Shown: positions 36,136 through 45,934, counted from the first letter of the stretch. The stretch is DNA of 64,000 nucleotides from an uncultured Bacteroidota bacterium (GCA_903824665.1 CAIJXT010000019.1:227472-291471), one strand, 5' to 3'. Program-made: numbers and translations. The notes: generated from the sequence alone by a model not told the origin.

Positions 36136-37482
36136 TTACCCGTTGGCATGCTGCCGCAACCATCGGTCGCGGATGTAAAATGCCATAACGCCGGATGTGA
36201 TAATACCGGCAGCAAAAACCTTATACCGGGTCTCATTGCTAAGGAAAATGAATAGCCAGATCGCAATACTGAGTATTGCCGGAACAGGAAACAGGGGCAT
36301 TCTGAACGGGCGTTCGGCCTGTGGTTCGCGATAATGCCAGGCAATAAGGCCAAGTGCCTGCGACACAAACTGCACCAGCATCCGCATCATGAGTATGGCC
36401 GTAATTACCTCGCCCAGCCTAAAAAGCAAACTAAATACAAACCCGACACCGCCAATGACCAGCAACGATACATGCGGGAATTTGTGTTTGGGGTGCACCC
36501 TACTGAAAACACTAAAAAAATCACCGTTCAGCGCCGCCGCATACGGAATACGCGAATAGCCCAGAATACCGGCAAAAAGTGCAGACGCTGCGATAACCAA
36601 TATTAACACCGTAGCGATCTGCCCCACGAGGTGACTGCTGTAAATGTGCTCGAAATACTCACTGACCACAAAATCAGAGCCAGCGATCTGCTGCCAGGGC
36701 AGTACACCCAGCACTACAGTCTGCATAGCCAGATAAAGTACCGCGATCCCGGTTATGGAGATGATAATACTGCGGGGAATGTTTTTGCCAGGGTCTCTGA
36801 TCTCTCCGCCAAGGTGGCACACATTGTAATACCCGAGGTAGGAATAAACCGCATTGAGCGACGACTTACCCAGGGCTACAAACAGCAATGCACTACTGTC
36901 GAAACTGTCGAGCCGGAGATCGAAGGCGCGGGACGCATCGAAACTATTGATGCCGGACACGATAAGCCAAAGTATGGTGCCACCGGTGATGACCCACAAC
37001 ACAACGGATATCCTGCCTATACTGCGAATGTTACGATACAACAACGTGATCAGCAGCAAAACAAGCGCCCCGCTCACCATTTTGCGCTGCATATCAGTAA
37101 GGGGCACCAGGAACGAACAATATTTGGCGAAACCAATGGCGCCGCTTGCTATCACTAATGGTGCTTGTATTGTGGTTTGCCAGATAAACAGAAATGGCAT
37201 TAGTTTACCAAGCTTTCTGCCGCCGAATATTTTCTGCAGAAACACATAGCTCCCGCCTGCCTGTGGCCATTTGGCACCGAGCTCAGCCCAAACCATTCCG
37301 TCGGAGTATGCAAGGAGCGCACCCAGCAACCATGCCAGGACGCTAGCAGGCCCATGCATGAGTGTAACAATGATAGGCAATGTTACAAACGGCCCTATAC
37401 CCACCATGTCTATCATGTTGATAGCAGTTGCCTGCCATAACGATAAACCTCTGTCTAACTTTTGTTCCTTATCTGAAAGCAA
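36136..37482 (-). CDS. APC-family amino acid permease
   Basis: A multi-pass transporter (about 12 helices) of the amino acid-polyamine-organocation family: LWQATAINMIDMVGIGPFVTLP is the typical helix 1 with its unwound GxG-like segment, followed by WAELGAKWPQAGGSYVFL and a helix 6 region. No ATG lies near the expected N-terminus; a TTG at 37482 (SDKEQKLDRGLS follows) gives 448 residues and fits family starts. The frame is open further, to a TTG at 37551. The substrate cannot be told. It lies downstream of the YycJ-type hydrolase gene on the same strand, perhaps as one transcript. Confidence 0.85.
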   Translation of the reverse strand: MLSDKEQKLDRGLSLWQATAINMIDMVGIGPFVTLPIIVTLMHGPASVLAWLLGALLAYSDGMVWAELGAKWPQAGGSYVFLQKIFGGRKLGKLMPFLFIWQTTIQAPLVIASGAIGFAKYCSFLVPLTDMQRKMVSGALVLLLITLLYRNIRSIGRISVVLWVITGGTILWLIVSGINSFDASRAFDLRLDSFDSSALLFVALGKSSLNAVYSYLGYYNVCHLGGEIRDPGKNIPRSIIISITGIAVLYLAMQTVVLGVLPWQQIAGSDFVVSEYFEHIYSSHLVGQIATVLILVIAASALFAGILGYSRIPYAAALNGDFFSVFSRVHPKHKFPHVSLLVIGGVGFVFSLLFRLGEVITAILMMRMLVQFVSQALGLIAWHYREPQAERPFRMPLFPVPAILSIAIWLFIFLSNETRYKVFAAGIITSGVMAFYIRDRWLRQHANG

Positions 37483-37558
37483 GTGTTGAATTGTGCTGCA
37501 ATGTATAAAAATTACGAGGCAAAATGATGTGACCCAAAATCGTAGCTGCAACCACTGA

Positions 37559-38380
37559 TCAGAATAACGTAGCCTGTACCATTTTTTCAGGTACCGGGTA
37601 TTTTGCGGCCAGCGGGCTCATCAGCTGCAATAGCGGAGACTCGTTGAACCGGGAAGCCACAGCAATTTGGGTACTGCCCGCATTTTTCTTGAACAGTTGA
37701 GTGGCGATCTCCGGACTATTGTTGTCTTTGGATAGGTGCGCAAGAAAAACGTGACTCAAAAACGGCGCCTTGTGCCTGGAAAACAATTCAACAGCCTGCA
37801 CGTTCGACAGGTGACCTTTACTGCCCCGAATTCGCTGTTTCAGGTGTTGCGGGTAACGCCCTTTTTCCAGCATCAGGTCATCGTAGTTGGCCTCCAGAAA
37901 AGCAGCATGACACTGTGCAAAGTAGTTAACCACATTGTCGCAGGCTGCACCAATATCAGTGAATACGCCAACCCTGAGCCCTTGCACCTCTACAATAAAA
38001 CTATGCGGATCGGCAGCATCGTGCCATTTGGGAAAGGCAGTAATCTTCAATCTGCCAATCGACACCGGGTTGTGGGCGGTAAAATGTCGAACGAGATGTG
38101 CAGGTGGCTTGCTGCGGCTGCTTTGCATGGTTGCCGGGGTAATGTAAACAGGTATCTCGTACCGCCCTGACAATACCTCTGCCCCATAAATATGATCTGT
38201 ATGCTCGTGCGAGATGAATATTGCCTTCACCTTGTCCATTTTCAACCCCAGCCGCTTCATTCGCTTTTCCGTTTCGCGGCACGAAATGCCGGCATCTACC
38301 AAAACAGCTTCGGTACTATTACCAATGTAATAGCAATTACCATTGCTGCCTGAATTGAGCGATGCGATGAAAACGGACAT
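37559..38380 (-). CDS. YycJ/WalJ-type metallo-beta-lactamase-fold hydrolase
   Basis: A 273-residue cytoplasmic MBL-fold protein with the two-metal motif HEHTDH (His58, His60, Asp62, His63), an early LNSGSNGNCYYI and VLVDAGISC, then FTDIGAACDNV, LEANYD and HLSNVQAVEL. This is the YycJ group, linked to DNA metabolism and cell division in Firmicutes and widespread in Bacteroidota. It is not a beta-lactamase. A TAnnTTTG element lies 39 bases upstream. Confidence 0.9.
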   Translation of the reverse strand: MSVFIASLNSGSNGNCYYIGNSTEAVLVDAGISCRETEKRMKRLGLKMDKVKAIFISHEHTDHIYGAEVLSGRYEIPVYITPATMQSSRSKPPAHLVRHFTAHNPVSIGRLKITAFPKWHDAADPHSFIVEVQGLRVGVFTDIGAACDNVVNYFAQCHAAFLEANYDDLMLEKGRYPQHLKQRIRGSKGHLSNVQAVELFSRHKAPFLSHVFLAHLSKDNNSPEIATQLFKKNAGSTQIAVASRFNESPLLQLMSPLAAKYPVPEKMVQATLF

Positions 38381-38419
38381 GGAATATTCTAGTTGTATTT
38401 ACTGTCTTTGATAATTTGG

Positions 38420-38427
38420 CAAAAATA
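38420..38427 (-). promoter_or_regulatory. -7 promoter element of the YycJ-type gene
   Basis: On the minus strand TATTTTTG matches TAnnTTTG, 39 bases before the ATG at 38380. It lies in the 228-base divergent region shared with fhs. Confidence 0.4.
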
Positions 38428-38608
38428 GGCAACAATGTAATTGCCAGCCGATAAGATTTTGTGGGCTACTTAATAATGTAGAAGCGGCGACCACCCGCCA
38501 AAGAATCCGTTGCCAGCAAAATTTTTAGTTTTCATCTCTATAATATAATCTGTTTTATAACTTTAGCTGAAATTCCATATATTAACATTCAAACTTAAAC
38601 AAACAACT

Positions 38609-40300
38609 ATGTCGGACACAACAGCCAAACCATTTCCATCGGATATTGAAATCTCGAGGTCTACGAAACTGAAGCACATAACAACCATTGCCGAAAATCT
38701 GGGTATTGATGCAGACGACGTCATACCCTACGGAAAGTACAAAGCAAAGGTGCCACTCACTTACCTGAATGAAGACAAGATAAAGAACAGCAACCTGATA
38801 TTGATCACGGCTATAACACCAAACAAAGCCGGTGTGGGCAAGACAGTAACCAGTGTAGCGCTGTCGCTGGGACTGAACTACATTGGCAAAAAAGCCGCTG
38901 TAGCGCTGCGCGAGCCCAGCCTGGGACCATGTTTTGGCATGAAGGGTGGTGCTGCCGGTGGCGGTTACTCGCAAGTACTTCCTATGGAGGACATCAACCT
39001 GCACTTTACAGGTGATTTTCATGCGATCACTTGCGCCAACAATATGATTGCCGCACTGCTGGACAACTACCAATATCAGAACCGCAATACAGACAAAGCA
39101 CTGGAGAGAGTGGTATGGCGGCGCGTAGCCGACGTGAATGACCGCTCTTTGCGCAATATCGTGACGGGTCTCGGCGGAAGTGCAAACGGATTGCCAACAG
39201 AAGCCGGGTTTGATATTACTCCTGCATCTGAGATTATGGCATTGTTCTGCCTTGCAACAGGAGTTGAAGACCTGCAGGCACGTATAGAGCGCATAGTGCT
39301 GGGTTATACCCGTGACAAGGCCCCATTCACCGTAAAGGATCTGGGCATTGCCGAATCGATAACTGTATTGCTGAAAGACGCAATCCTACCCAATCTGGTG
39401 CAAACCACAGAAAACACAACTGCCTTCGTGCATGGTGGTCCGTTTGCCAATATTGCCCATGGCTGCAACTCCATACTTGCTACCAAAATGGCGCTGAGCT
39501 GCACAGACTATGTGGTTACAGAATCCGGTTTTGGCAGCGACTTGGGTGCAGAGAAATTTCTTGATATCAAATGCCGTCTTTCAGGTCTTCGCCCGAAAGC
39601 AACCGTGATCGTGGCTACAACGGCTGCACTGAAATTGCATGGCGGTGTTGATGCCAAAGAAATAACAAAGCCTAACATGGACGCGCTGAAATCCGGAGCA
39701 CCAAACCTGCAAAGGCACATACAAAACATGAAAGGATTTGGCCAAAGTGTTGTCGTATCCTTCAACCGCTTCAAACATGATACGGATGAGGAGGTGAGCT
39801 TCCTCGAAGAGTTCTGCGCTTCAGAGGGGGTTGTATTCGCTATCAACAACGGTTTTGTACGTGGTGGCGAGGGCGCATCAGACCTGGCCCGGAAGGTAGT
39901 AGACCTGATCGAAAACAATCCATCGAAAGACATTACGTTCACCTACGACCTTACAGACAGCATAAAAACCAAAATTGAAAAAATTGCCACCAAAATTTAC
40001 CGTGCCGGCAATGTAACATTCACAGGAAGTGCCGCCACCAAAATGAAGCAGTTTGAGGCACAAGGCTGGGGCGACCTGCCGATATGTATTGCTAAAACAC
40101 AGTACTCCTTTTCAGACGACGAAAAGAAAATCTGCGCACCAACAGGCTTCACGATCAATGTACGCGATCTGGTAATCAATGCCGGTGCAGGCTTTATAGT
40201 AGCGGTAGCCGGTGAGATCATGCGCATGCCGGGTCTGCCAAAAGATCCGCAGGCCATGCATATAAAACTGGTTAACGGCGAGATTGAAGGTCTTAGCTAA
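38609..40300 (+). CDS. fhs: Formate-tetrahydrofolate ligase
   Basis: A 563-residue enzyme that makes 10-formyl-THF from formate, THF and ATP in one-carbon metabolism. Recognised from [45 protein letters not shown] and [17 protein letters not shown]. The nucleotide loop reads [10 protein letters not shown] (70-79) instead of the common TPxxxGEGKT, with the glycine and lysine positions kept. The ATG at 38609 gives the standard N-terminus. A near -7 element (TAACTTTA) lies about 45 bases upstream. It ends at a two-way terminator. Confidence 0.96.
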   Translation: MSDTTAKPFPSDIEISRSTKLKHITTIAENLGIDADDVIPYGKYKAKVPLTYLNEDKIKNSNLILITAITPNKAGVGKTVTSVALSLGLNYIGKKAAVALREPSLGPCFGMKGGAAGGGYSQVLPMEDINLHFTGDFHAITCANNMIAALLDNYQYQNRNTDKALERVVWRRVADVNDRSLRNIVTGLGGSANGLPTEAGFDITPASEIMALFCLATGVEDLQARIERIVLGYTRDKAPFTVKDLGIAESITVLLKDAILPNLVQTTENTTAFVHGGPFANIAHGCNSILATKMALSCTDYVVTESGFGSDLGAEKFLDIKCRLSGLRPKATVIVATTAALKLHGGVDAKEITKPNMDALKSGAPNLQRHIQNMKGFGQSVVVSFNRFKHDTDEEVSFLEEFCASEGVVFAINNGFVRGGEGASDLARKVVDLIENNPSKDITFTYDLTDSIKTKIEKIATKIYRAGNVTFTGSAATKMKQFEAQGWGDLPICIAKTQYSFSDDEKKICAPTGFTINVRDLVINAGAGFIVAVAGEIMRMPGLPKDPQAMHIKLVNGEIEGLS

Positions 40301-40337
40301 CACTACCTGATCCGGCAATTCCGGTTAGCAATCTGTA

Positions 40338-40383
40338 ATAAAAAGAATAGAGCGGTTCTGATGAACCGCTCTATTCTTTTTAT
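40338..40383. terminator. Strong bidirectional terminator after fhs
   Basis: A perfect stem of at least 18 bp, AAAAGAATAGAGCGGTTC (40341-40358) with GAACCGCTCTATTCTTTT (40363-40380), loop TGAT, extendable by about three pairs. A/T runs on both sides let it serve fhs (+) and the convergent gene ending at 40411 (-). Confidence 0.92.
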
Positions 40384-40410
40384 GTCCTACCCAATATTGA
40401 AATCAGGTGC

Positions 40411-41439
40411 TTACTTCCTGTAGCTTTCCATAAAATACTTTTCTTCAACAGGCGAAGGATAATATGGCTTTTTAGACCGGGCCAGGTGATTGCGGTTGGT
40501 GAAAAACAGATCTGTAATGTCTGTGCCATTTGTTTGCAGGATCACAACATCAGGCTCAGAGTACTTCGCCTTTTCTTCCCACATCGAAACAAAATCATCC
40601 GTACAGCCGGCATACATAGCCGCATTCATGATCTCCACATCCGGATACCGCGATTGCAGAATTGTGGTGGCAATAAACTCGTTATCCAGAAACGGCGAAT
40701 AGATCTGTGACCCGCCCAGGAAAAGATAGTGCTGCTTTGATTTGGGGAACTTAACGTCGTGGTCCATACGCAGACCCTGAGCATTCGATTTAAGTTTGTA
40801 GGGCAAGTCCTTACCACCGTCCAGAATTTCTTCGGTTGACGGTGCCAGATCACCAAAGGTCTCCGGGCGTTCTGTATCCTTAAATTTGTCGGGTGTTTTA
40901 TGCCCCAGATGCTTTTTGATAATCGGCTCTAACTGGTCTGCCAGAAATATGGCGCCCTTCTTAGACCAATGCCCGTCTCTTGGCACCTGTGTGATCACTT
41001 TGGGATCCTGAGCGGCAATAGCACTGCTGAGATCATAGAACTCGATACCCATACTCTGGCAGGTAGTCCTGATAAACGGATTACCGTAGCGCGAGAAATT
41101 GGAAATTTCCCTGCCTACCTCAGGCGTTATCAGCACCACAACAAACTTAGACCCTCTTTCTTCAACCTCTTTTTTGAGTTTGCCCAATTGGTCTTTGTAC
41201 CGTTGCTGCAACTCACGATAAACGGGCCCGTTTGCACCGTCGTTATCAAACAGTCTGTTGTCGGGCATTTCTTTGTAGTCGTGATTCAGCTTCTCCACTT
41301 CAATTGCATCCTTCTTGCTGGCTGCCAGCAATTGTTTCGTTTCAGCTGCTTTTGCAACTGCTTTCGGATCAACTTCATCCTTACATCCTGTAGCCCAAAT
41401 GGCAAATGCTGACAACGACAATAAGAGTAATTTTTTCAT
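40411..41439 (-). CDS. AlgX/AlgJ-like SGNH acetyltransferase lipoprotein (circularly permuted)
   Basis: A 342-residue lipoprotein (ATGC, Cys19). The catalytic elements of an SGNH fold occur in permuted order: RDGHW with Asp155 and His157 first, then the nucleophile block GGSQ (242-245, Ser244) and the Asn-bearing blocks MNAAMYAG and QTNGTD. Asp-x-His before Ser, about 90 residues apart, is the arrangement of Pseudomonas AlgX, which O-acetylates alginate in the periplasm. It follows the MBOAT acyltransferase gene by 23 bases, the standard partner that passes acetyl groups across the membrane. The likely job is O-acetylation of a surface polysaccharide; the polymer is unknown. Confidence 0.85.
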   Translation of the reverse strand: MKKLLLLSLSAFAIWATGCKDEVDPKAVAKAAETKQLLAASKKDAIEVEKLNHDYKEMPDNRLFDNDGANGPVYRELQQRYKDQLGKLKKEVEERGSKFVVVLITPEVGREISNFSRYGNPFIRTTCQSMGIEFYDLSSAIAAQDPKVITQVPRDGHWSKKGAIFLADQLEPIIKKHLGHKTPDKFKDTERPETFGDLAPSTEEILDGGKDLPYKLKSNAQGLRMDHDVKFPKSKQHYLFLGGSQIYSPFLDNEFIATTILQSRYPDVEIMNAAMYAGCTDDFVSMWEEKAKYSEPDVVILQTNGTDITDLFFTNRNHLARSKKPYYPSPVEEKYFMESYRK

Positions 41440-41462
41440 AAATATTGTTTATTGGTTTTTTG

Positions 41463-42881
41463 CTAAAACTTAAAATAATAGTATTCGCTCAGATTCTGCC
41501 GTTTATGAAAAATGTAGATCAGTACAACCACCGCTACATATCCCGCAATGCGGATATAAATATTGGTCTTACTTAATTCCAGCACATAAGCTTTTTCGCG
41601 CTGCACCCACTCAAATGCCAACATCGGCAGACAAATAAGCACATTCTTAACCACGAGCGCCATAGGTACAGCAAGTATACTTGCCGAAAATATTTTCACC
41701 ACCAGCCCCTTCACTACTGTCATATTGGGCGCACGGAAAAAAATCCTTGTCAAAGTTATGAGATTGAATGTTAGCAAAAGCTGAAGGAACTCTTTGCCAC
41801 TCGGAAATAATCTGCCACTTGCTACTACGTCTTTATATCGCGTAAGCTTGTCTGTAAGTATGTAGGGCAGAAAATAGATCCCGTTCAGCAACCCCCAACA
41901 TACAAACGTCATGTTGGCTCCGTGCCACAGTCCGCTGAAGCTGAATATGAACAACATCACCAACACATACTGCACCTTAGACCCACGGTTGCCTCCCAGT
42001 GGCAAATAGAGGTAATCGAGCATCCACTTGCGCAGCGATGTGTGCCATCTGCGCCAGAACTCACCGGGGTTGCGGCTGAAAAACGGCATTTTGAAATTCT
42101 GCGCTATATCAATACCCAACAGGCGGGCAACGCCCCGGGCAATCTCTGAGTAAGCCGAAAAGTCGGCGTAGAGGTACAAATTAAAAAGCGTGACACCCAG
42201 AAACAGAGTGCTGCCATTGAGGTCTTCATAAGATGCGTAACAGTAATTTACTACCTTTTCTACATTGGCAGCAATCACCATTTTTTTGAATAATCCCCAC
42301 AATATTTCTGCTACTGATTGCTCTATCTGCTGAAAAGTGAGTTTATTGCTTCGGCTGAACTGGGGCAGAACATTTGTAGCAGAGGGGATGGGGCCCGAAA
42401 GCAAATGGGGAAAGAAGCTGATGTACGTAGCGTAGGTAAGCGGATTGGTTGCAGCCGGCAACCTGCGCCGGTAAACGTCTGTAATGTAACCGATAGACGC
42501 GAATGTATAGTAGCTGATGCCCAGTGGCACCAGTATATGCAGTGCACTCGACTGCCACTGCGACAAACCCGTAATATTGCCCAGTATGAGCCCGCTGTAT
42601 TTGAGGTAAGTAAGACCAAAGCCAAGCAGGCATATTCCCGAAATCAGGATCGCTTTTCGGGTCTTCTGCAACTCCTGAGAATGAATGGCCCGGCCAACTG
42701 TATAACCCACGATGATCATACCCAGCAGGTACAATGGAAAAGACCAATGCAGATTGTTGTAGAAATACCAGCTACCAGCCAGTAAAACCAGATTCTGCAT
42801 ATTGCGCCACTTGTACAATAGCCAATACGCGGCCAGTACAATAGCAAAAAAAACCGCAAAATCAGTTGTGTTGAATAGCAT
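41463..42881 (-). CDS. MBOAT-family O-acyltransferase (AlgI/DltB type)
   Basis: A 472-residue polytopic membrane protein. The catalytic His320 lies in FSGLWHGANMTFVCWG and the second conserved His280 in FWRRWHTSLRKW; YLPLGGNRG at 292-300 is the typical loop. AlgI-type proteins move an acetyl group from a cytoplasmic donor through the inner membrane to a periplasmic SGNH enzyme, and the next gene encodes one. The lipoprotein gene 39 bases upstream may belong to the same transcript. Confidence 0.94.
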   Translation of the reverse strand: MLFNTTDFAVFFAIVLAAYWLLYKWRNMQNLVLLAGSWYFYNNLHWSFPLYLLGMIIVGYTVGRAIHSQELQKTRKAILISGICLLGFGLTYLKYSGLILGNITGLSQWQSSALHILVPLGISYYTFASIGYITDVYRRRLPAATNPLTYATYISFFPHLLSGPIPSATNVLPQFSRSNKLTFQQIEQSVAEILWGLFKKMVIAANVEKVVNYCYASYEDLNGSTLFLGVTLFNLYLYADFSAYSEIARGVARLLGIDIAQNFKMPFFSRNPGEFWRRWHTSLRKWMLDYLYLPLGGNRGSKVQYVLVMLFIFSFSGLWHGANMTFVCWGLLNGIYFLPYILTDKLTRYKDVVASGRLFPSGKEFLQLLLTFNLITLTRIFFRAPNMTVVKGLVVKIFSASILAVPMALVVKNVLICLPMLAFEWVQREKAYVLELSKTNIYIRIAGYVAVVVLIYIFHKRQNLSEYYYFKF

Positions 42882-42920
42882 GAAAAATTGATAAACGCTG
42901 AAATTGCGTTAAAGGGATGC

Positions 42921-43463
42921 TTAGTCTATTAGCTTGAAAGAATTGAAAAAATTGGCAACTTCATTATTGGTGGAATAGTCTTTCTTCACAATAGCTACAA
43001 GGTCATACAGTCTATTTCCGGCAATACATATTTTCACAGATACAAGGGTATTTCCCTTTGGTGCATCGTAAAAAAATGCACGACCCGGATAACCGTTCAG
43101 CTCTATGGCCTGTGACTCTATCATGTCCACATCAGAGAAATCGTTCTTCCTGAGTTCGATAGCGCTGTCGAGCACTCTTGCAATTGCCATACTGTCGGCC
43201 GACACATAGGCAGGACAAGTGATATAGCTAACCTCAAACAGCTTGAACCTGCTGATCGAAAAACTCGAAGGTTTCCAACGTACGAAATGACGATCCTGCT
43301 TTCCGAATGGAGTCACTTCATTTTTCTTCAGGTTAGCTACCGGTGCGGGCATTTGTACAGAAAAACCTCCCGCCTTGCTGTTGTGGGTGGCCCAATCGCT
43401 GCTGCTTCCAGAGCACGAGCAAAGAAAAATCAACAGTCCCAGGACAACGACAAGGTTACGCAT
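42921..43463 (-). CDS. Small lipoprotein of unknown function
   Basis: A 180-residue lipoprotein: signal to FLCSC with a Cys at 16 or 18, followed by SGSSSDW. The mature part (FSVQMPAPV near 35, GYPGRAFFYDAP, ANFFNSFKL at the end) resembles small exported alpha/beta proteins in which a peptide ends FFxSFKL; the family function is unknown. It precedes the MBOAT gene by 39 bases on the same strand, so it may be a third component of the acetylation system. Confidence 0.75.
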   Translation of the reverse strand: MRNLVVVLGLLIFLCSCSGSSSDWATHNSKAGGFSVQMPAPVANLKKNEVTPFGKQDRHFVRWKPSSFSISRFKLFEVSYITCPAYVSADSMAIARVLDSAIELRKNDFSDVDMIESQAIELNGYPGRAFFYDAPKGNTLVSVKICIAGNRLYDLVAIVKKDYSTNNEVANFFNSFKLID

Positions 43464-43536
43464 AAAAACAATATTTTTGTTTGGGGGTTATTGGCCCGCA
43501 GATCTGTTGATAAACAGGCAACTATCAATATAAAAA

Positions 43537-43571
43537 ATCAAACCAATGGCACCTAAATCCATTGGTTTGAT
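43537..43571 (-). terminator. Rho-independent terminator of the small KKDGTPDKR protein gene
   Basis: ATCAAACCAATGG (43537-43549) and CCATTGGTTTGAT (43559-43571) form a perfect 13-bp stem with a 9-base loop. On the minus strand it is followed by TTTTTTA, a good U-tract. It lies 15 bases past the stop of the gene at 43586, separating it from the lipoprotein/MBOAT group. Confidence 0.88.
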
Positions 43572-43585
43572 CTCAGCGATGCTGA

Positions 43586-43870
43586 TTATTTCTGCTTAGG
43601 TGCGTTCGACGCATCTTTGTTGGCTTTGTAACGTTTGTCTGGGGTGCCGTCCTTCTTAGTTGGGCCAGCAGGTGCTGCTTCTTCCTTCTTGTTTTCTTTG
43701 AAACGCTTGTCGGGCGTGCCGTCCTTCTTCAATCTGGTCGATGACTCTCCAGCCACATTCTGCTGCGGTGCAGCTTTGTCGGTCTTCTTTGCCTTTGCCT
43801 TGACGTCCTGAGCAATAGATGTGCCACTGATAATAATGAGTGACAATAAAAACAAAATGATCTTTTTCAT
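43586..43870 (-). CDS. Small basic exported protein with KKDGTPDKR repeats
   Basis: A 94-residue protein with a signal peptide (1-20, cleavage after SIA). The mature 74 residues are low-complexity, rich in Lys, Asp, Ala and Pro, with two exact copies of KKDGTPDKR (48-56 and 72-80), each followed by (F/Y)K(E/A)NK. It is probably disordered and basic. Similar repeats occur in small exported proteins of other Bacteroidota; their function is not known to me. It has its own terminator. Confidence 0.85.
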   Translation of the reverse strand: MKKIILFLLSLIIISGTSIAQDVKAKAKKTDKAAPQQNVAGESSTRLKKDGTPDKRFKENKKEEAAPAGPTKKDGTPDKRYKANKDASNAPKQK

Positions 43871-43973
43871 TGTATTTTAGATTTTGTGCTAAATTAGTTA
43901 TTTTGGCTCACGCTGGATAGATTTATTGCTACGAAGTTGTTAATGACAAACCGCTTACGACAAAGAAGCCCGA

Positions 43974-44381
43974 ATGAAAGAAACCACCCAAAACAACCCG
44001 TTTGAATTCATTATCTATGTTGCTGATCAGGTGTGTAGCAGAAACTTTTATGCGACTGTACTAAACAGCCAGCCTTTACTTGATGTCCCCGGCATGACAG
44101 AATTTGAATTATCTGCCGGGTGCAAACTGGGTATTATGCCAGAAAATGGAATTGCCCGGATACTTCAAAACCGGTTGCCGCACCCAGCCTCCGGAAATGG
44201 GATCCCCAGATGTGAACTGTATATGCTTTCTGCTGATGCCCCGGGGCTCATGAACAGACTGAACGAAGCCGGTGCAACACTGGTGAGCCCGATGGCAGAC
44301 CGCGATTGGGGCCACAGCGTAGCCTACTATGCCGACCCAGACGGGCACATCATTGCCGTGGCAAGGGAACAGGTAAGGTAA
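43974..44381 (+). CDS. VOC-superfamily (glyoxalase/bleomycin-resistance-like) protein
   Basis: A 135-residue cytoplasmic protein made of paired beta-alpha-beta-beta-beta modules: FEFIIYVADQVCSRNFYATVL at the start and a second half with GATLVSPMADRDWGHSVAYYADPDGHIIAVA. The DPDGH element and a terminal acidic residue are common VOC metal-site features. The family covers lyases, dioxygenases and drug-binding proteins, and the substrate here is unknown. Confidence 0.85.
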   Translation: MKETTQNNPFEFIIYVADQVCSRNFYATVLNSQPLLDVPGMTEFELSAGCKLGIMPENGIARILQNRLPHPASGNGIPRCELYMLSADAPGLMNRLNEAGATLVSPMADRDWGHSVAYYADPDGHIIAVAREQVR

Positions 44382-44469
44382 AATGCGAAAACCCGGGGGC
44401 TACTCTGGTTTAATATGGCGTCATTTATAAATTCTATGACAATTGATGTGGTGTTGTGCCCTATTGCAG

Positions 44470-44477
44470 TACATTTG
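44470..44477 (+). promoter_or_regulatory. -7 promoter element of the MATE gene
   Basis: TACATTTG matches TAnnTTTG exactly, 53 bases before the ATG at 44531. TTG trinucleotides upstream are not at the usual 19-21-base spacing. Confidence 0.4.
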
Positions 44478-44530
44478 CGCTACTGTAAATAATTACATAT
44501 AAAACAAACTGAGTTGCAACCTAAGGTCTT

Positions 44531-45871
44531 ATGAATAATCTAGGCGTAGCCGCCACTACCCGGCAAATCATAAAACTGGCAGCGCCCATTTCTCTGGCAA
44601 TCCTTATTCCCCAGTTAAATTTCTTTACCAATACCGTATTTCTAGGCAAACTGGGCGAACGGGAACTTGGTGTAAATGGCATAACAGGTGTATTTTACCT
44701 CATTCTTTCCATGATTGGGTATGGTTTGTCCAGCGGCATACAAATACAGATGGCACGGCGGGCTGGCGAAGGAGATAAAAAAGGTCTGGCACAATTGCTG
44801 GCAAATGGCGCTATGTTATCGGCGCTTTTTTCTCTCGGCCTTATGATGGTCACGCTCTGGATGGTACCGCTGCTATTTGGTTTCAGTCTTCAGGACAACG
44901 ACAATTTTTCACTGAGTGTTAATTTCATTTATATCAGGGTATGGGGACTGCCCTTCCTCATGATTACCCAACTACTCAGCTCATTTTTTATCTCTATCAG
45001 CAGGTCCCGGATGCTGATCTACGGATCTGTAGTAGCCACATTTGTAAATATCGCCCTCGATTACATGCTGATCTTCGGAAAGGGAGGCATGCCTGCTTTG
45101 GGCTTTCACGGCGCAGCAGTGGCGTCTGTGATTGCTGAGGTGGCTGCCTGCCTGGTGATGGTGGCCATCTTCTTCCTGCGTGGCTTGCATCATACTTATC
45201 CGTTATTCAACTTCAGGCATTTTGATCTTGAACTGTCCCGGCGATCATTGGGCGTTGCCGCGCCGCTTATTGTACAGTTCATGTTCAGCATAGGCGGCTG
45301 GCTGGTCTTTTTCTTTTTTGTAGAGCATCTGGGAGGGCAATCGCTGGCTGCGTCGCAGGTGCTGCGCAATATTTTCGGGATAGTAAGTGTGGGTACATGG
45401 GCGCTCGCCACTACCTGCAATACCATGGTAAGCAACATAATAGGTCAGGGCCGGCAAAAAGATGTGATGGCCATGATCAAAAAGATTTCGAAACTGAGCT
45501 TCATCTATTCCACGGTGATTTGTGTCGTCATGCTCTTGTTCGCCCGCGAATTCCTTTCGGTTTACACAGCAGATGAGGCCCTGATACAATTTTCGCTGCC
45601 CAGTCTCCGGGTAATTATTGTGGCAACGCTGGTCATGTCGTTGTCTACAGTGGTATTCAATGGAGTGGTAGGCACCGGTAATACACTCGTTAACCTCACT
45701 ATGGAAGTAACCTGTGTGGGCTTGTATCTTGTCTATTGCTACTTCGTCATTCTGGTATGGAAAAGTCCGCTGTATCTGTGCTGGGGTTCAGAATTCGTTT
45801 ATTGGTTCACCCTCCTCTGCGGATCCGTTCTGTATCTGAAAAGCGGCAGATGGAAAGGCAAAGAAATATAG
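44531..45871 (+). CDS. MATE-family efflux transporter
   Basis: A 446-residue membrane protein with 12 predicted helices in two related halves: ISLAILIPQLNFFTNTVFLGKLGERELG at the start, GLSSGIQIQMARRAGEGDKKG after helix 2, and the equivalent NTMVSNIIGQGRQKDVMAM in the second half. MATE proteins export cationic drugs or metabolites in exchange for Na+ or H+; the substrate is unknown. Single gene with its own -7 element. Confidence 0.94.
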   Translation: MNNLGVAATTRQIIKLAAPISLAILIPQLNFFTNTVFLGKLGERELGVNGITGVFYLILSMIGYGLSSGIQIQMARRAGEGDKKGLAQLLANGAMLSALFSLGLMMVTLWMVPLLFGFSLQDNDNFSLSVNFIYIRVWGLPFLMITQLLSSFFISISRSRMLIYGSVVATFVNIALDYMLIFGKGGMPALGFHGAAVASVIAEVAACLVMVAIFFLRGLHHTYPLFNFRHFDLELSRRSLGVAAPLIVQFMFSIGGWLVFFFFVEHLGGQSLAASQVLRNIFGIVSVGTWALATTCNTMVSNIIGQGRQKDVMAMIKKISKLSFIYSTVICVVMLLFAREFLSVYTADEALIQFSLPSLRVIIVATLVMSLSTVVFNGVVGTGNTLVNLTMEVTCVGLYLVYCYFVILVWKSPLYLCWGSEFVYWFTLLCGSVLYLKSGRWKGKEI

Positions 45872-45934
45872 CTATGCCTTTGCCTGCTCCAATGACAAAC
45901 GGGTAGGTATACTCATCACCGTACAAAATCCCTG

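Noticed and set aside
37559-38380. A second beta-lactamase
   Set aside because: It shares the metallo-beta-lactamase fold, but HEHTDH and the flanking blocks are those of YycJ-type hydrolases, and there is no signal peptide.
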